Shown here: positions 23,601-36,400 of the stretch, piece by piece
How the letters are laid out: the number at the start of each line of letters is the position of its first letter
How positions within the stretch are numbered: position 1 is the stretch's first letter
Assembly: GCA_003117195.1 (NCBI GenBank)
Contig: BDSI01000016.1
Coordinates: 558,001-622,000, forward strand
Length of the DNA stretch: 64,000 nucleotides
Origin: Eudorina sp. 2006-703-Eu-15
Lineage: Eukaryota; Chlorophyta; Chlorophyceae; Chlamydomonadales; Volvocaceae
Direction: 5' to 3'
Position numbers and translations under genes: made by a program
The notes under the pieces: generated by a model
What the model was told of the DNA's origin: nothing
The model's database searches: none
The model's input: the letters and a program-made list of their open reading frames with translations, nothing else

Positions 23601-25687
23601 TGGTGACGAGGATGTCGATGTCGGAGGTGCGCAGGCCGGTCTGCGGGGTGGCGAGGAGGGGGGGTAAAGGAAATTGGTAGACATATTTACTTAATACTGC
23701 ACTGCTGCGGGGGCGGGGGCGCGACGCGCGGGCGCGACGGGCGCGACGGGCGAGGGAGGACTAGGGTCGGCGGCGGGCGTCAAAGCCCAGGGCGGCGGGC
23801 GCGCGGGGCGAGTCCGGCAGGGCAAGACCGGCTTGCCGGTCTTGCCGGCAAGCCGGGAGCTGCCTCCTGGGGAACTCGTCGCGCTGCACACCCGTGCGAG
23901 GGCTGCCCGTACGGCACATGCAGTCGAACGGCACACGCCGTGAGCCGCCACCCCACCCCACGCTCTCCTCTCGCACGTACGCGCCAGACTCCTCCCAACC
24001 CCGCAGTCTCGCACCCGCAGTCCCGTTGCCCACCCGCACCTTCTTCATCACGCCCTCCACCGCGCCGCAGATGGCCATCCGGCACTCCTCCGCCGCCGAG
24101 TTCATGTCGGTGCGCGGGTTGTTGCCGCAGAACTTGGGGTGGATGGACTTGGGCAGGTAGGTGGCGTTGTCGGACAGGCCGGCCTTGGTCCACACACGGT
24201 ACTGGAAGTCGATGATGTCCTGCGCCTCGGCGTCCGCCTTGGCCTGCTCCTCGGGGGTCATGGCGGACTTGCCGAAGATCTGCTCGGCGGGGCGAGTGGG
24301 AGTGGGAGTGGGAGTGGGGTGGCCGGGGGACCGCGATCGTGCAGCAGGGCAGGGGCCGGCGGGTCGGCGGTGGGTGTCTGCGCGAGCGGAGATATGCCGT
24401 ACCTCCGCCGTACGGTAGTGGCGGCTACTGCAAGTGCTCTTGGTAGCACCGTGCAGTCGTAGCGATTGCAGTGGGCGATGACTCGCTAAGGAATTGGGTC
24501 CACTGTAACTGCCAAGTGCAGCCTGCATGCGATGACCGACCCGCTACGGGGGCCCACTGCAACACTGAAACCTCATGAATTAATTAATAATTAATAATAG
24601 TGGGCGTCAAGACCCAAATGGTGGGGCGCCGCGCGTGCCCAAGGCCCCGGGCGGCGATGTGTGCAGCAGTGCACAGCCGGCTTGCTTGATGTCCCTCTTA
24701 TCGGACTCTTGTGTGTGTCGTCTCGAAGGCGCGGCCGGCCTCCTAGGGTGCCCATTGTAACCAACGGATGCATAGCAAACACATAAAGCCTCCTTCCCGT
24801 GCCAACGCGCGTGGCAGCGAGCGGCGCGTGCGGGCCCGCTGAACTGAAATACCGGACGCCGCCAAACAAGCATTGTTTGTGGGCGCCTGAGCCGCGGCCG
24901 CGCGCGCTATGCACGCCATCCCCAACGGAGCACCGGGGGAGGCTATTCATAACACGACAAACCCCCATAATCAAATAAATTCGCGGCCGCCGCGGCCGCC
25001 GCGGCAACACGCCCGCCCGCCCGCCCGCCCGCCGCTGCCGCTGTATACATGTCGGCCATTTCAGTCGCACTCCGCCGATCGAGATGCGACTCACGCTGCC
25101 CTCGTGCTTGCGCTTCTCGTTCCAGGCGGCATCGATGTCCACCATGCTGACCACAAGCTCTTCGGGGGGCTTGTAGCAGTAGAAATCTGCGGCAAGCATG
25201 GATAGGCGCAGCAGGCGAAGAGGCGAAAACAGAAGGAGCATCGTCAGAGATCGCGGCGCACGGTCAACCGGATCCTGATGAGGAAGCAGGACTACGTCGC
25301 GCCGCGATTTGCGGGAACGCAGGGACCGGTGGTCAGCGTTAGGCTGGATGGGTGTGTTGATCGGACTGGGATAGGGTCGCGGGGGCTGATAGATCGGCGA
25401 CCTTCGCAGTTCGTTCCTGACAGGCAGTCAGCAAGCCGCAAACGAAATATATATCCGCAGGCAGCCAAAAAACATCCCAAGCGCGCGGCCCCAGGCTGCG
25501 GTTGTGCGTGCAGGGCTCTTCAAGCGCGGGGCTTTTCGAAGCTCATGGTGAAGGTAATCTCCTGCGGACTGTATGCCGTGACTCCGACGCGACTTAGGGC
25601 CGAGAAATAAAAGCGTTGCATGCTTTGCCTGCAAAGCTGGCGACCGACACACCTACCCAGGAGGTAGACAGGGTTGGACTTCACCAT
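20647..25687 (-). CDS. KCS: 3-ketoacyl-CoA synthase (FAE1/KCS type), 9 exons, 487 aa
   Basis: Condensing enzyme of very-long-chain fatty acid elongation at the ER: acyl-CoA plus malonyl-CoA gives 3-ketoacyl-CoA. Exons (minus): 25687-25657, 25186-25095, 24279-24040, 23640-23452, 23188-22971, 22575-22473, 22125-21987, 21518-21298, 20877-20647; all phases close. The N terminus reads PVYLLDFYCYKPPEEL, a family hallmark. The thiolase-fold triad is visible: Cys169 in GGMGCANG, His336 in LIHAGG, Asn369 in YFGNVSSS. The intron after 23452 starts with GC (AAG/GCATGT) instead of GT. The C terminus carries a hydrophobic helix (about residues 438-460), whereas the two N-terminal membrane segments usual in plant KCS are absent from this model. 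The start ATG is provisional: the frame is open a little further upstream and a 5' exon could add an N-terminal anchor. Confidence 0.93.
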
Positions 25688-28056
25688 CGTGAATCGGTCG
25701 CTCGATGTGGGACGAGGTCCGGCTAGGTATGTAGGCCTTGTCAGTCAAACGCTAAGGAAAGGTCACAGCGGCCTTCCGGCTTGGCGGCAGTAAGCGCACC
25801 CAAGCAAGGGGTTGCCTGCTGCGGAGCACTCAGGCTGAGAGCCGCGTGCAGCGCCCAAAGTCCGCTTTGACAGAAACGGACAGAACTGTCAAGAAACCTT
25901 GGAAGGGCTTGTCAGCGGGTGGGCGCCGCTGAATTTGTGTGAAAGAAAGAAATCTGTCGCTGATTTGTTTTCACACAGCCTGATGTGATGTGTGACGCTC
26001 AGGGCATTTTATGGTCTGAGTGATTGGTTGACCCGCGGGTCGGTCCTGAGACCTTGGGAGGCGAACGGTTACACGGCGAAGGAAATCGAATTGTTCTCGT
26101 AGACGCCATCCGACGGAGGTAATTGCCCAACCGCTATGCCCTGCTCCCAGGTTCCTGTCGGTTTTCCGCCTGGGCTGCTATCGTGTTGCGTGAGCGGAAG
26201 CCAGGGAACATCAACGCTGAGCCAGATGGATCGCTCCCATCCGCTCGGTGATCCAAAGAGCTGCGGGCGGCACACGAGGTGGCTCGCCAAAAATTCAAAT
26301 CCCACGTAAATTGCTAATGAATACATGTTTATGGCCGTAAAATAAATTGGCTCGCAGGTTACAATGGTTCGGAAAACCGCAAGCAGTTGGTGCGGTCCGT
26401 GCGAGCCATGGCCAGCACTTGGGAAAAAATAGTTTGAAATCAAGACCAAAAGACTGTTGGCCTGGCGCTGCCGGGACCGCTTCAATTTCCAACAGGCCAT
26501 CAAGTGCAAGGTTGCCTTCTGCGATGGTCTGTGCAGTCTGCGGTTGTCGGGGCGCCGTATGCTTGCGCGCGCGGGGCCGTTCTCTACCCCCACGCAGCCG
26601 TCACCTATTTGCCGCAACTTGTAGCGCCTTGTAGCGCGTTGCTTGCCAGGACCTTCACAGCAAAGTGAGACAGCAATGAACGCGGCGCGCGCATACGGCA
26701 GCGAGGCCACGCACGCAAGGCTGCTCCAACGGCAGCACATACACACAGCAAAACAATTCCCGATGTTAACGTGGGGCGTTGTGTGCAACGATCGAAATAA
26801 GTGTAAACTTGGGACCTGTCAACCCGTTTGGTTCTGGGAGGGTGGCTTCCGGCTGCCTCTTGGGAGGCTTGGGGGTATGTAGTGCGTTGCTTTGGCAAGC
26901 TCACACACATACAAATACCCACACCTGTAAGCACGTGCGTGGGTGTGTCAAGGCGTCATCTGTATGCGTCCGACCATCGCGAACCGCCTCGATCGAGTAT
27001 CCGTCGCATGCAGCTGAAGGCTGGAGGCGAGTGCATGCTGGGGCGTCGCATGTGCCCTAACTAGGACATCGGCCCGCCCCGGTCCTGCGGGTCTGAAGCG
27101 TCAGAGCCCCCCAGGTGCGACTCCGCCTAGCGCCTACCCGGATCACTTTGCGGTGCGGCTCGGCAAATGCCCCTAGCGCCCTAGGTCTACTCCAGCTCAA
27201 AGCACATAAAACCCACGAGAAAAATGATCACCATCGCCCTGAGCGCAGCTCGGTAACGTGTACACACGTAATTATCATGGACGTTACGTGCACACATGTA
27301 TCACCTTGGGCTGTGACACTCCAGGGTGTTCCGCGCGTCTCCGGTTGGCCGTGCAGCGCACGGCACCACCGGCCGCGCCCGCAGGGACTCGACGGCGGTT
27401 CAACCGATTCAGCGGCCCTGGGCGCAGAGAGCTAACCCCGTAAGATGGTGGTAAACGTGCGTTGCAGGGTGGACCCTAAGCCTGACCCTTGTTCGCACCA
27501 GCTGTTTGTGCTGCACGGTGCTGCATGAGGACATGTGGGTTTGTTCTCTGCCGCAGCGGGTTTACGGCAACGAAACCGCGCGGCGCGGCTTGATCCCTTT
27601 GGCGTCAAGAGCAGCGTATTGGGAAGGATTGATTGCGACGCGCGGGGCTTCCTTTGAGAGCGGATGCCTGGATGCCGGCGCGAGGCTTGGCGCAAGAGGC
27701 GATACGTTTGACGGACCAACCACGACCTGACTTCGGAACTGCATACGTATTCATTACGTCCGACAGTGCTGTCATTATAGGAGTGCCAGCAATGCATCAG
27801 TTTCGTGCATTTCGCGAACTTTCCTGGTGACATTGTGCAGCCCGAGCAGGCAACAGCAACCCAGATTGCCGCGGGCGCAAATGTTGTTCCAGCGCACATT
27901 GACGCGATATTGTCGTAATATACGGAGGAGAATTTTGAGAAATTGTGCATTCCTTGATGACAGCTGGCTGGCCACTGGCAGCTGACGGTTGGCGGTTGCA
28001 TGTTGCGTGGCCCAGGCCTCCCGGCGCCACCAGCCTCAACCTGGCGCCAGAAACAC
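25688..28056. other. Divergent intergenic region between KCS and ELIP
   Basis: About 2.4 kb, less GC-rich than its surroundings. It should hold the KCS promoter (leftward) and the upstream control region of the ELIP gene (rightward). The minus-strand frame at 26069-26788 contains a short hydrophobic stretch, but I could not join it in phase to the first KCS exon and it matches no family, so I do not annotate it. A GACCCGCGGGTC palindrome lies at 26030-26041. Confidence 0.5.
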
Positions 28057-28065
28057 TATAAATAG
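28057..28065 (+). promoter_or_regulatory. TATA box of the ELIP gene
   Basis: TATAAATAG lies about 190 bp upstream of the ELIP start codon, in a locally AT-rich stretch. It predicts transcription starting near 28085-28095 and a 5' UTR of roughly 170 nt. Strongly light- or stress-induced genes often use such a TATA box. Confidence 0.7.
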
Positions 28066-28256
28066 GCACTTCTTCTCTTAAATATAATTATAATAATTGT
28101 GTTTGTGTGCAAGATTTGTGAACACCTATCCTATCACTTACTTCTACAACCCTTAAATATCTGACAGGTGCGGTTCGTCAGAATTTCCCTTGGCTTTTCG
28201 CGTGCCTTGCATACGTGTGCACAATTTTTTTAAGGATATTGACGTATACCACAGAT

Positions 28257-29460
28257 ATGTCGATCGCCAAGATGATTGCTGGTCGCCGCGTTGCTGCTCG
28301 GCCGGGCGTCCACAGCCAATGCCGCCTTGCAGTGGCAAATGCTCGGCGTGTGGCTGTTCGCGTCCAGAACCCGGTAAGCAAAATTGCGATTGTGGTATTT
28401 TGACCGGCATAACATTGCAAAGTGCGATCAAATTAATTTGGACGTGATTCCCGTTGGGACCAGAACCATTGTCGATATTGTCATTCAGACCATAACTGCA
28501 TGCAACATTTCTTGCCTGCATTTATCATTGCTGTGTCCATAATGCCATATTGCTTGCAGGAGCAGGAGGCTGCGGCGCCTTCGACTTCGGCTCCGGCGCA
28601 GGCGGTCGAGTCGGTGCCTGCGGCCCCGCGGCTGGCGCTCCAGGCAGACGTTGAGGGCCCCACCGGCAAGCTGACCGTTCTGGGCACCACGCAAGGTGAG
28701 CGATGCAGCCGCCGTCCTCGCTGCGCTCTCTCTCTCTTTCTCCTGCCGTCGCGTCCTACCGCTATACAATCCGGGCAGATCCGGGGAAGCCCCGTTGTGA
28801 ACGTCGTGGTGCAGCGCTTCTCATTGCGCGTGCGATAAACCCTACCATGCGCGTTGACACGGCGGCCTCATTTGTTGAATTGCCTGTAAATCGTTGCACA
28901 CATGCTGATATGTAAACACGCACTCGACCGGATTCGCCTTCGTAATCGCCTTCTGTGTCGCGTCGCTTTGCATCCCTAGCCCGCATTTGCCTCGTGCCGA
29001 CGACATGTGCCTCATGTGCATGGCATTTAATCGTAGTTACGGTTTACTCCTCCAGAACGTGAGCTTGGCATGCTTTACAACATCAGTGCCTCCCCTCCAC
29101 GACGTCTGCTTGACCGCAGAGGCCATCAACGGCCGCGCCGCCATGCTGGGCTTCGTGGCCGCCGTCATCTCGGAGGCCGCCACCCACCAGGCCGTCTTCT
29201 CCCAGATCGCCGGCCGCTACGTCGACGGCGACCTGGTGGAGGCGCCCGTGGGGACCGCCACCCTGCTGTTCGGCGCGGTGGTAGGGCTTACCACCATGGC
29301 CACTCTGGTCCCCAAGCTGGTCGACAACCTGGATGTGGACTCCAAGTCATTTGGGCCTTTCACCCCGGGTCTTGAGAAGATCGTCGGGCGCGTGGCGCAG
29401 ATGGGCTTCGCGGGGCTGCTGATTGTGGAGCTTGTCAAGGGGTCTGCCCTTCTGGGTTGA
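28257..29460 (+). CDS. ELIP: Early light-induced protein (ELIP-like), plastid, 3 exons, 197 aa
   Basis: Member of the chlorophyll-binding superfamily placed in thylakoids under high light or stress for photoprotection. Exons: 28257-28373, 28560-28695, 29120-29460. The first 39 residues form a basic, Ala/Arg-rich transit peptide, followed by a Pro/Ala/Glu-rich mature N terminus. Helix I is EAINGRAAMLGF (Glu85, Asn88, Arg90 the expected pigment or salt-bridge residues). A second hydrophobic helix is at about residues 128-150. Helix III, EKIVGRVAQMGF then VELVKGSALL, ends at the C terminus. In helix III the usual Asn ligand is Val173 while Glu170 and Arg175 are kept. The ATG at 28257 was preferred to a non-ATG start in frame at 28215. 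A TATA box precedes it, consistent with inducible expression. Confidence 0.9.
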
Positions 29461-30192
29461 AGCGCTTGGCTCATCCCTGATTTCAATTTGACACAAGAGG
29501 TCCTCCTTTGCCAATCAAGCACTAGTAGTGTCTGCAGACTGGGGGAATGTGAGCGGCTCCAGGATGTGGTTTGCGGTGTCGCGGTACGGGCAAGGAGTGG
29601 CGACGAACGGCGGCGCCGGTCTGTACGGAATTTTTTTGGGTGACGCATGTTTTTCAACGTGCGTCGGTTGTACAGTTGAGAGGCTTTGCTGAGCGATACG
29701 GAGCGATTAATTCTTTGAGTGGCTGTGAGGTTGCGGTTTAAATGCTATGGTTGGGACAGCAGCCGGGGTTCCTCAATTGGAAGCCTTCGGCGCTTTATTT
29801 CGTTTGGATTGCTCCCCTGAATCTTTCAGGTAGCGGTCCCCTGGTCGAGATGAGTTGATTGTGAGAGTTATTGGTTGGAGGGATGTTTGAGGTGTCGGAG
29901 GGACTGAAGTGGTGAGAGAGTCGGTGTGAGGTCACTGCGATGTTTGACTTGCCGAAGAGCGAGGCAAGACAGACGTGAGAGGTCGCATGCTGGCCTTTCG
30001 GTCCTTTTTTAACTGAACTGTTGAGTGTGTGATAGCAGGTGGGAGAGATTGAGCTGAGGGGAGTGGAATGACGAGAGCGGAGGGAGGATGTGTACAGACA
30101 TGAGTTGACGGCCGTTAACCTCGCTCTGTCCTGTTATGAGGTAACGCCAAACATAATCTCATCTAGGTGATCAGCAAGGAGGACCTTGACAT

Positions 30193-30441
30193 TGTAACCG
30201 TAACAAAGCCGAACCCTTATTCCCCACCGGGCTAACGAGCTCAGGTAGCTCGTAGGCGTTTCATCTTATCAACCCCTACCAAATAGCAATGCACCAGCAG
30301 TCAATTCGGCGCCAAGATTGCCGCGCCAGGATTGCCGCTCCTGGGAACTGCAACTGACTAGCTATACTGTAGCAGATGCCGCTTAACAATACTCTCCTCC
30401 TTGGCACATGTCTGCCCACCGCCTTCGACATACAGCTGTAA
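30193..30441 (+). terminator. Candidate polyadenylation signals for ELIP
   Basis: Two TGTAA pentamers, the volvocalean poly(A) signal, lie at 30193-30197 and 30437-30441. Use of either would give a 3' UTR of about 0.75-1.0 kb. No transcript evidence is available. Confidence 0.35.
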
Positions 30442-30444
30442 CAT

Positions 30445-30468
30445 TCATTCATTCATTCATTCATTCAT
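30445..30468. repeat. CATT tetranucleotide repeat
   Basis: About six tandem ATTC/CATT units just downstream of the second TGTAA, in otherwise non-repetitive intergenic sequence. Confidence 0.88.
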
Positions 30469-33461
30469 ACAGCAACGCTGTACAACTCCGTACATTCTTC
30501 GTGTAAAACAATACCCGAACATGTCGCTCGATACCAGCCTGCCATATCTGCGGAACTACTTCACATATTGATTGCTTGGTGGTGTCAGTGCGGTTGTATC
30601 TGACCTGCCTGTCTGCATCTTTGTGCGTGTTTAGTTCGCTCGCCTGACGCTGCTTTCGGAGTCTGAGCATGTGTATGGTAATACTGCCCCCGCTGGAAAA
30701 CTCAGCGCAATTGCACATGGTTGGCTGTATGCATTGGCGATGTTTCGGCACTGTTATGGTTGCCACGAGGTTTCACGAGCGAATGGCCCTATTATCGCTG
30801 GGGTGTGGAGATGGGATTGCGTACCTTCAGTTTCAGCGCAGGAGAGCAGGCTTGCTTCTGGGGGCGGACGCGATCCCGCTGACCAACCAACTTCCGTACG
30901 GTATCTGCCGTGCGTGGGACTGTGTATTTGTCGTACTAAGCAAATGGCGCACGCAGTGGGAAGCGTCAGCACCCATGACTGCGTGGATATCCTTGACCCT
31001 TGGGGTCGCTCTTTGCACGACTCGCACTGATGCGCGCTCGCGCAACCGTACAGCCCAGTTCCCACTTCCCAGTGCTCTCCAACAGTCACTTCGCGAGGTC
31101 GCTCCCGTCGGCCATTATCTCCGAAAACCCTCGGGTAATATGCAGTTCGTCTTGGTACGGACCGCCTCGTAGCTTGGTCGACAGAACGACCGTATTCTTC
31201 AGGTCCTGATCCTGGGTTCAATCGCTGAATCATTCATTCCCCCGCGGCCAATCGTGCACGACGTTATCCTACATCAAAGCGTGATATGCCAGGCTATGCC
31301 CAGGGGTTACATCCTCACGTAATCTGTAGTGGAAATTACAATCCGGGTACACGTGTTGCTGTATGCAGCTAGTGATCTGACACAGTCAGGCCGTATTGCA
31401 TTTGCTTACAACATAGTATGTATTATAGGATGATCTCACAAACCGCATGTGTGTATTCCATGCTCAACACAGGCCGCGTGTTTTGGGCCTTATATGTAAT
31501 GTGCGACACAGCGAGTAAAACAGCCGGAACGCAAACACAGCGTTTGGCTCCACCGCCTGGTCACCCTTATTGATACCAACCTCGCAAATAAAATTGTACG
31601 AAAGCATGCTCATTTCGTACAATACCGTAAAACGCCACCCCGCAGAGCCACACAGCGACGTCAGGGCGTTGCACACATCCGTCGTCCATCACCAACCCAC
31701 GCCACAAGCTTCGGCCAGTGGCTGCCGCGGCCGTATTGACACACACAGCGTCTCCACCAGCTTGGGAGCACGGCCCCAACGGTCCGCTGCCGCGGCAAAG
31801 CAATGGCATACCTCCGAAACCAGATCAGCCGCACTACCATCGAGAGTCTGGCTGACCGGCCACGCTCAACGAATTGTCCAGCGCGGGAGACGCGCTGCCG
31901 GCTCGCCGCGACAATAAATCCACACACATATGAAATGTGTCCGCCAAGTAACCGGCATATCTCTCCGCGACCCTCTCGGCGATCACCTCTCCACCACCAC
32001 CGTCCCGACCGTCACCACGACTGTCACCACGCTCTGCCGCTTTACTCAGGACCCGGCAGCCTCGCAGTCATTCGCGCCACACCTGCAGCAGGTTCGAGAC
32101 GTCGTGCGCCACTCGCGCGCGACTCGCTCGCTCGCGCATGGAAACGCCAGCGATGGACTCGCAGCCCGGGCAGATGTTCGCGGATATTCGCGCCCGCAAC
32201 GGGTTCACGAAATCGTGCGACTCGCGCACAAAACGACGCCGGCCATCGCAACTGCCGGAAACAGACAGACAGTGCTGCGCCGTATCCGTCGGCGACGTGC
32301 ATCAAAATCACAAGCGGCGGCACATATGAGCGTGTGTTGATGCCGGCGGGACTGTTCAGCTTCGATGCATGAAACGATTAGGGTTTGTCGATTCTGACGT
32401 GCACTCAAAAAAAGGAATCATGAAACAAGGAAACGCGGCTGATTCTGAGAGATCATACCCACTGTGGTGTCCCAACAAAAACATTCTCCGACCAACTAAA
32501 TATTTTCTTCTCATGGCCTGTGTACAGCGGCACACTGTGATACGACCGCTCGCACGATGGCACTCCAGACGGCACAAAAGCGGCCGTCTCCTGGCCCCAG
32601 CAACACACAGCATGGCCTGCGCATGCGCCCTCGCGCCTCCCTCTCCTCTCCTGCGAGCAGCCGTCACGTCCTCCAACCGACATCATCAGCACAATGAAAA
32701 AGCAACCCGACTGCGCTCACCCTCTCCTGCCGTAGCACGGATCGCAGTCGCTGCACCCTTGGCGACGCCCCGCTCTCCATCCCTTCTCCGTCCCCCTTGA
32801 TGCAGGCCAAGGGACTACACGCACCTGCATGTGCGAGTTCTGTCCGCTGCCAGAAGGCTATGCGCAGGCGGCGCCGCTTGTACGAGCCAAATGTAAATGC
32901 ATGTAAGCATCCATACGAGGCATGTCGAACCGCGGTCTTGCAAACGCAGGCCTCCCCTCACTAGCCACCGGCCCCACCAGTCCGATTTAAGACGAGCAGG
33001 ACCGCGGTAGGGTGCCTCCTACCGCTGCAAGAGCAGGACTCCGCGCTGCGTCTGAACCGCCGCAAGGCTGGGAACATGGGCCTCACTTCCGCCGACCCAC
33101 GCCGACGAGCTTTCCGTACACATGGCGTCGGGCCATCGCGGCGGCCACCACTACTGCAGCAGCAGCTGACAGCAGCGTGGGTATGCCGGTGTCCACACCC
33201 GGCGATGTCAGGCTGCACTCGACACACTCAAAAAGATCTCACCAGCGCCGTACGGCGAATCGACGAGATTAATGTCATACCCAGTCCGGAACTCTGAACT
33301 CTCGTCCCGGTCGGGCGGCTTCCCAAATGCACTGCGCCCTCCTCCGCAGCGGGGAGTAAAAGAGCGGAAGCCGCCTGTGCTGTCGCTGCTGCGGACCCCC
33401 GCCGCCGCCGCCACCATCGACACGCCGACGCCGACGCCGACGCCGACGCGCTCCACGCCGC
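30469..33461. other. Intergenic region without a recognisable gene
   Basis: The right end should hold the 3' UTR of the minus-strand DnaJ-ferredoxin gene (stop at 33462). A 167-codon plus frame (30669-31172) overlaps an equally long minus frame (30754-31233); neither shows a domain or convincing splice signals. Positions 32090-32240 contain several near copies of GTGCGCCACTCGCG/GTGCGACTCGCG-like words. Two plus-strand TGTAA words lie near 32890-32901. Confidence 0.45.
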
Positions 33462-36400
33462 TCACTCCCGTAGCGACTCCGCGTACACGCTGATGGGCAC
33501 CAGGGCGCGCTCCGGGGGCACCATCCAACCGCCACGGGCGCGCTGCTGCTCCAGCCAGTCCCACTTGGAGCGCTGGGACCGCTTCCGCCGGCCCACCTGC
33601 GAACGAGGATACCCAGGGTGTGCGGATGGGGTTAAATTCCGAAAAAGGCCGAAATGAACCCGGGCACACCCGGTGCGGATGGGTTGATGAAGCGCTCGCA
33701 TGCGCTGCCCTGTCAGAGCAAAGTTTGGGTCGCGGCGCATGATTGGAGAAGTCTGATCCCAACCTGAGATGGTGGTGTTGGGCGTTTAAAAAAATAAGAA
33801 CCCGCCCGACCCAGCCCAGGTGCGGATATGCATCGTGGAGTTGCGTGTGAAGGCAGGAGGCATCGCCCTGTTGTGAGACAGCCATCTCGCGGCGCCAGCG
33901 GGTGCCTGGTCTGAGCGGTGGCGGGTTCCCGCCCGAAGAATGAAAGCCCTGGATTCCACCCCAACGGGACACCGGGAGGCCCCATCGGGACCCGACCTCG
34001 CTGCCGCCCACCTGCTTCAGGTCCTCCACCTCCTGGCCGTTGACCACCACCTGGTTCATCCCGGACAAGGCGCTCTCGAAGACGCTGCTGAACTGCGCAA
34101 AGAAGCCCAAGTGCTGCTTGGCCAGCTCCTCCGCAGCTCGACTGCAAGAAGACCACACGCATGTTGGGATTCGGGGTTCCACCAGGATCCAACCAGGATC
34201 CAACCAGGATCCAACCAGGGTTTTACAGGGCTTTTCCCAGAAAGTATCCTGTGGACGTGTCAAGGGCACTTCGAATTGGACATATGGCTCTCACCACCGC
34301 TTCGTTATTTGGGAAGACATCCGTCGCTGGCTTCCGCCCGGGATTCGGGCGAGCGCCGATGCTCGTTCCCACAAATGCGTCCTTGCCACAGAAGTCAACC
34401 TGACCCTGGCATAGCCCGAATAGGTCCAAAGAAGAGCCAATCACCCGCTGCATAGCCTTACGTCACAGCAGGAAGCCGCATTATAGGATAACCCCAAGGG
34501 GGAAAGGAGGTCGTCACAAGGCAAATCAACCAGGCACAAGACCATTGCAAACGCACCGGCGGGCTTGCTCCTGCGCCGGGCTGTAGAACTTGTTGGCCCG
34601 GGCGCGGGCCTCCTCCTTGCGGCGGCGCTCCTTGAGGAACGACGCCGTCGCGGCAAAGACGTCCAGCTGCGCGCCCTGGCCCGCCATCATTACGCCCACG
34701 TTCACCCTGCGGTGCGAACCGACACCGCCGCACGGAAATTTCCCATAAAGGCTGTAAGACGCATGGAACGCGCGAGAAGTCAGCGGCCGGGCAGAAGGAC
34801 CCGACACGTTCGTTCCCTTATTTGAAGGGACAGCTTTCCCACAAGGGAAATGTCAAATGTCTCATGTGATGGACGGATGGGAGCAGCTGTCCCTTCGAAT
34901 GTCTCATCTGATGGGCTCATGTGGTGGGCTCATGTGGTGGAGCAGCGCTGTGGCGACTACCGTATCTTGGGAGGTTGGTCAGGAACGGGGCAGGACTTGG
35001 ACCAGGTGCAACACCACGGACAGACCGACAGAGACCCTCGCTCGTCATGATCGCACGCTTGCCAAACACTCGCTTCCAACGGGGGCTCGTCAAGCACCCG
35101 ATGCCGCGAAAGGAACAAAGGCAAAGCTCTCAGGTCGCGTCCGGTCCGGTCTGGTCAGTTCGGTCCGGGTCGCTTTGGGCCAGGTCAGGTCAGTGGGCAA
35201 CAGGAGCCTCACCTGGTGGTCATCTTGACCTGCATCACGAACTCCAGGGCGGGCAGGTCCGCCTTCTCCACCCAGTGGATGCAGCTCACCGGGCAGCCAT
35301 CTGTCGGACGGGGGCGAAGACCCCGGATCGGACCCAGGGCGGACAGCGACAAGGGGGCAAGGGGGCAAGGGAGGGCGGAAAGGGTTCGCATGTATGGGGC
35401 CCTGCGGTCCGGACCAGGGCTTCCCGTACCACACCGAGTCCCCCCGGCCCTGTACGCGGCGACGGACCGTGCAGGCAGAGGGCCATCCCAGTGAAAGATC
35501 CCAGTGAAAGCGAACCTGTCGAGATTAACCAGTGTCCATCCGGTATCCATTCGGAGCCCTACCGTCACATGGCAGGGCTCTTTGCTCCCGGCTCTTTCCC
35601 GTGGTCTACATATATCAACGGTACCAAAAGCCTCACCCCGATGCGCCTCCCTGGCTTCACTCCCCGGGAGGAATGGACCCCAGGAATGGACCCCTCGGGC
35701 GTCGCCGATCAGACAACACATGCACGCACCCTTCGAGCTCAGCTTCCCGATGCACCGATTCCGCTGACCCGCAACAGGCAGGCGGGCTAACTACCATTCA
35801 GCTTCATCCATGGCTCGAAGCGCTCGACGGCGGCCCGCGCCCACCCACAGTGACGCATCAGTGCAAATCCTGCCCTCGTCGGGCCCCGCCTCCGCACTCC
35901 GTACACCGCTGCATACACCGGAAGCCCCCGCCCCGCCCACCCCGCGCCCCACCCACCAATGGCGGCCTGCAGGTTATCCTCTGTGTCCAGCCACTGGGCG
36001 AACACCCGCGAGCGGCCATGCTCCGGCTCGATCCGGAAGGTGGCAGGGGCGCACCACACGCACTGCTTGCAGCCAATGCATGTGAACTCGTCCTGCAGTT
36101 CGTACAGCGCGGGACGCACAACAGCCCCGTGCAGCCCCCGGAAGTGAGTTGTCGTACTAGAATTTCACGGAATACACGCCGGAGCTGCTTCCAGCTGGCC
36201 TGCTCATGAAGCTATGCTTATTGGCGATCGAACTGCCGCTCGAGGGAGCAATAATGGGGCTTCGAATGCAGCTGCAGCTGCCAAAATGTCAATCCTAGTC
36301 TGCATTAGCGCGTTGCTGCACTAGCAAGGCTGTCGGTCGCCTGTTAATGGCGCTGGCCCCCTGGATTGCAGCGGACAGCGCCCGGCGCAACAGCTGACGA

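Noticed and set aside
26069..26788. 239-codon minus frame considered as a 5' exon encoding the KCS N-terminal membrane segments
   Set aside because: It shows one weak hydrophobic stretch but cannot be spliced in phase to the exon at 25687-25657 with visible sites.
30669..31233. Overlapping 167-codon (plus) and 159-codon (minus) frames
   Set aside because: Both strands are equally open with no domain, typical of chance in GC-rich DNA.
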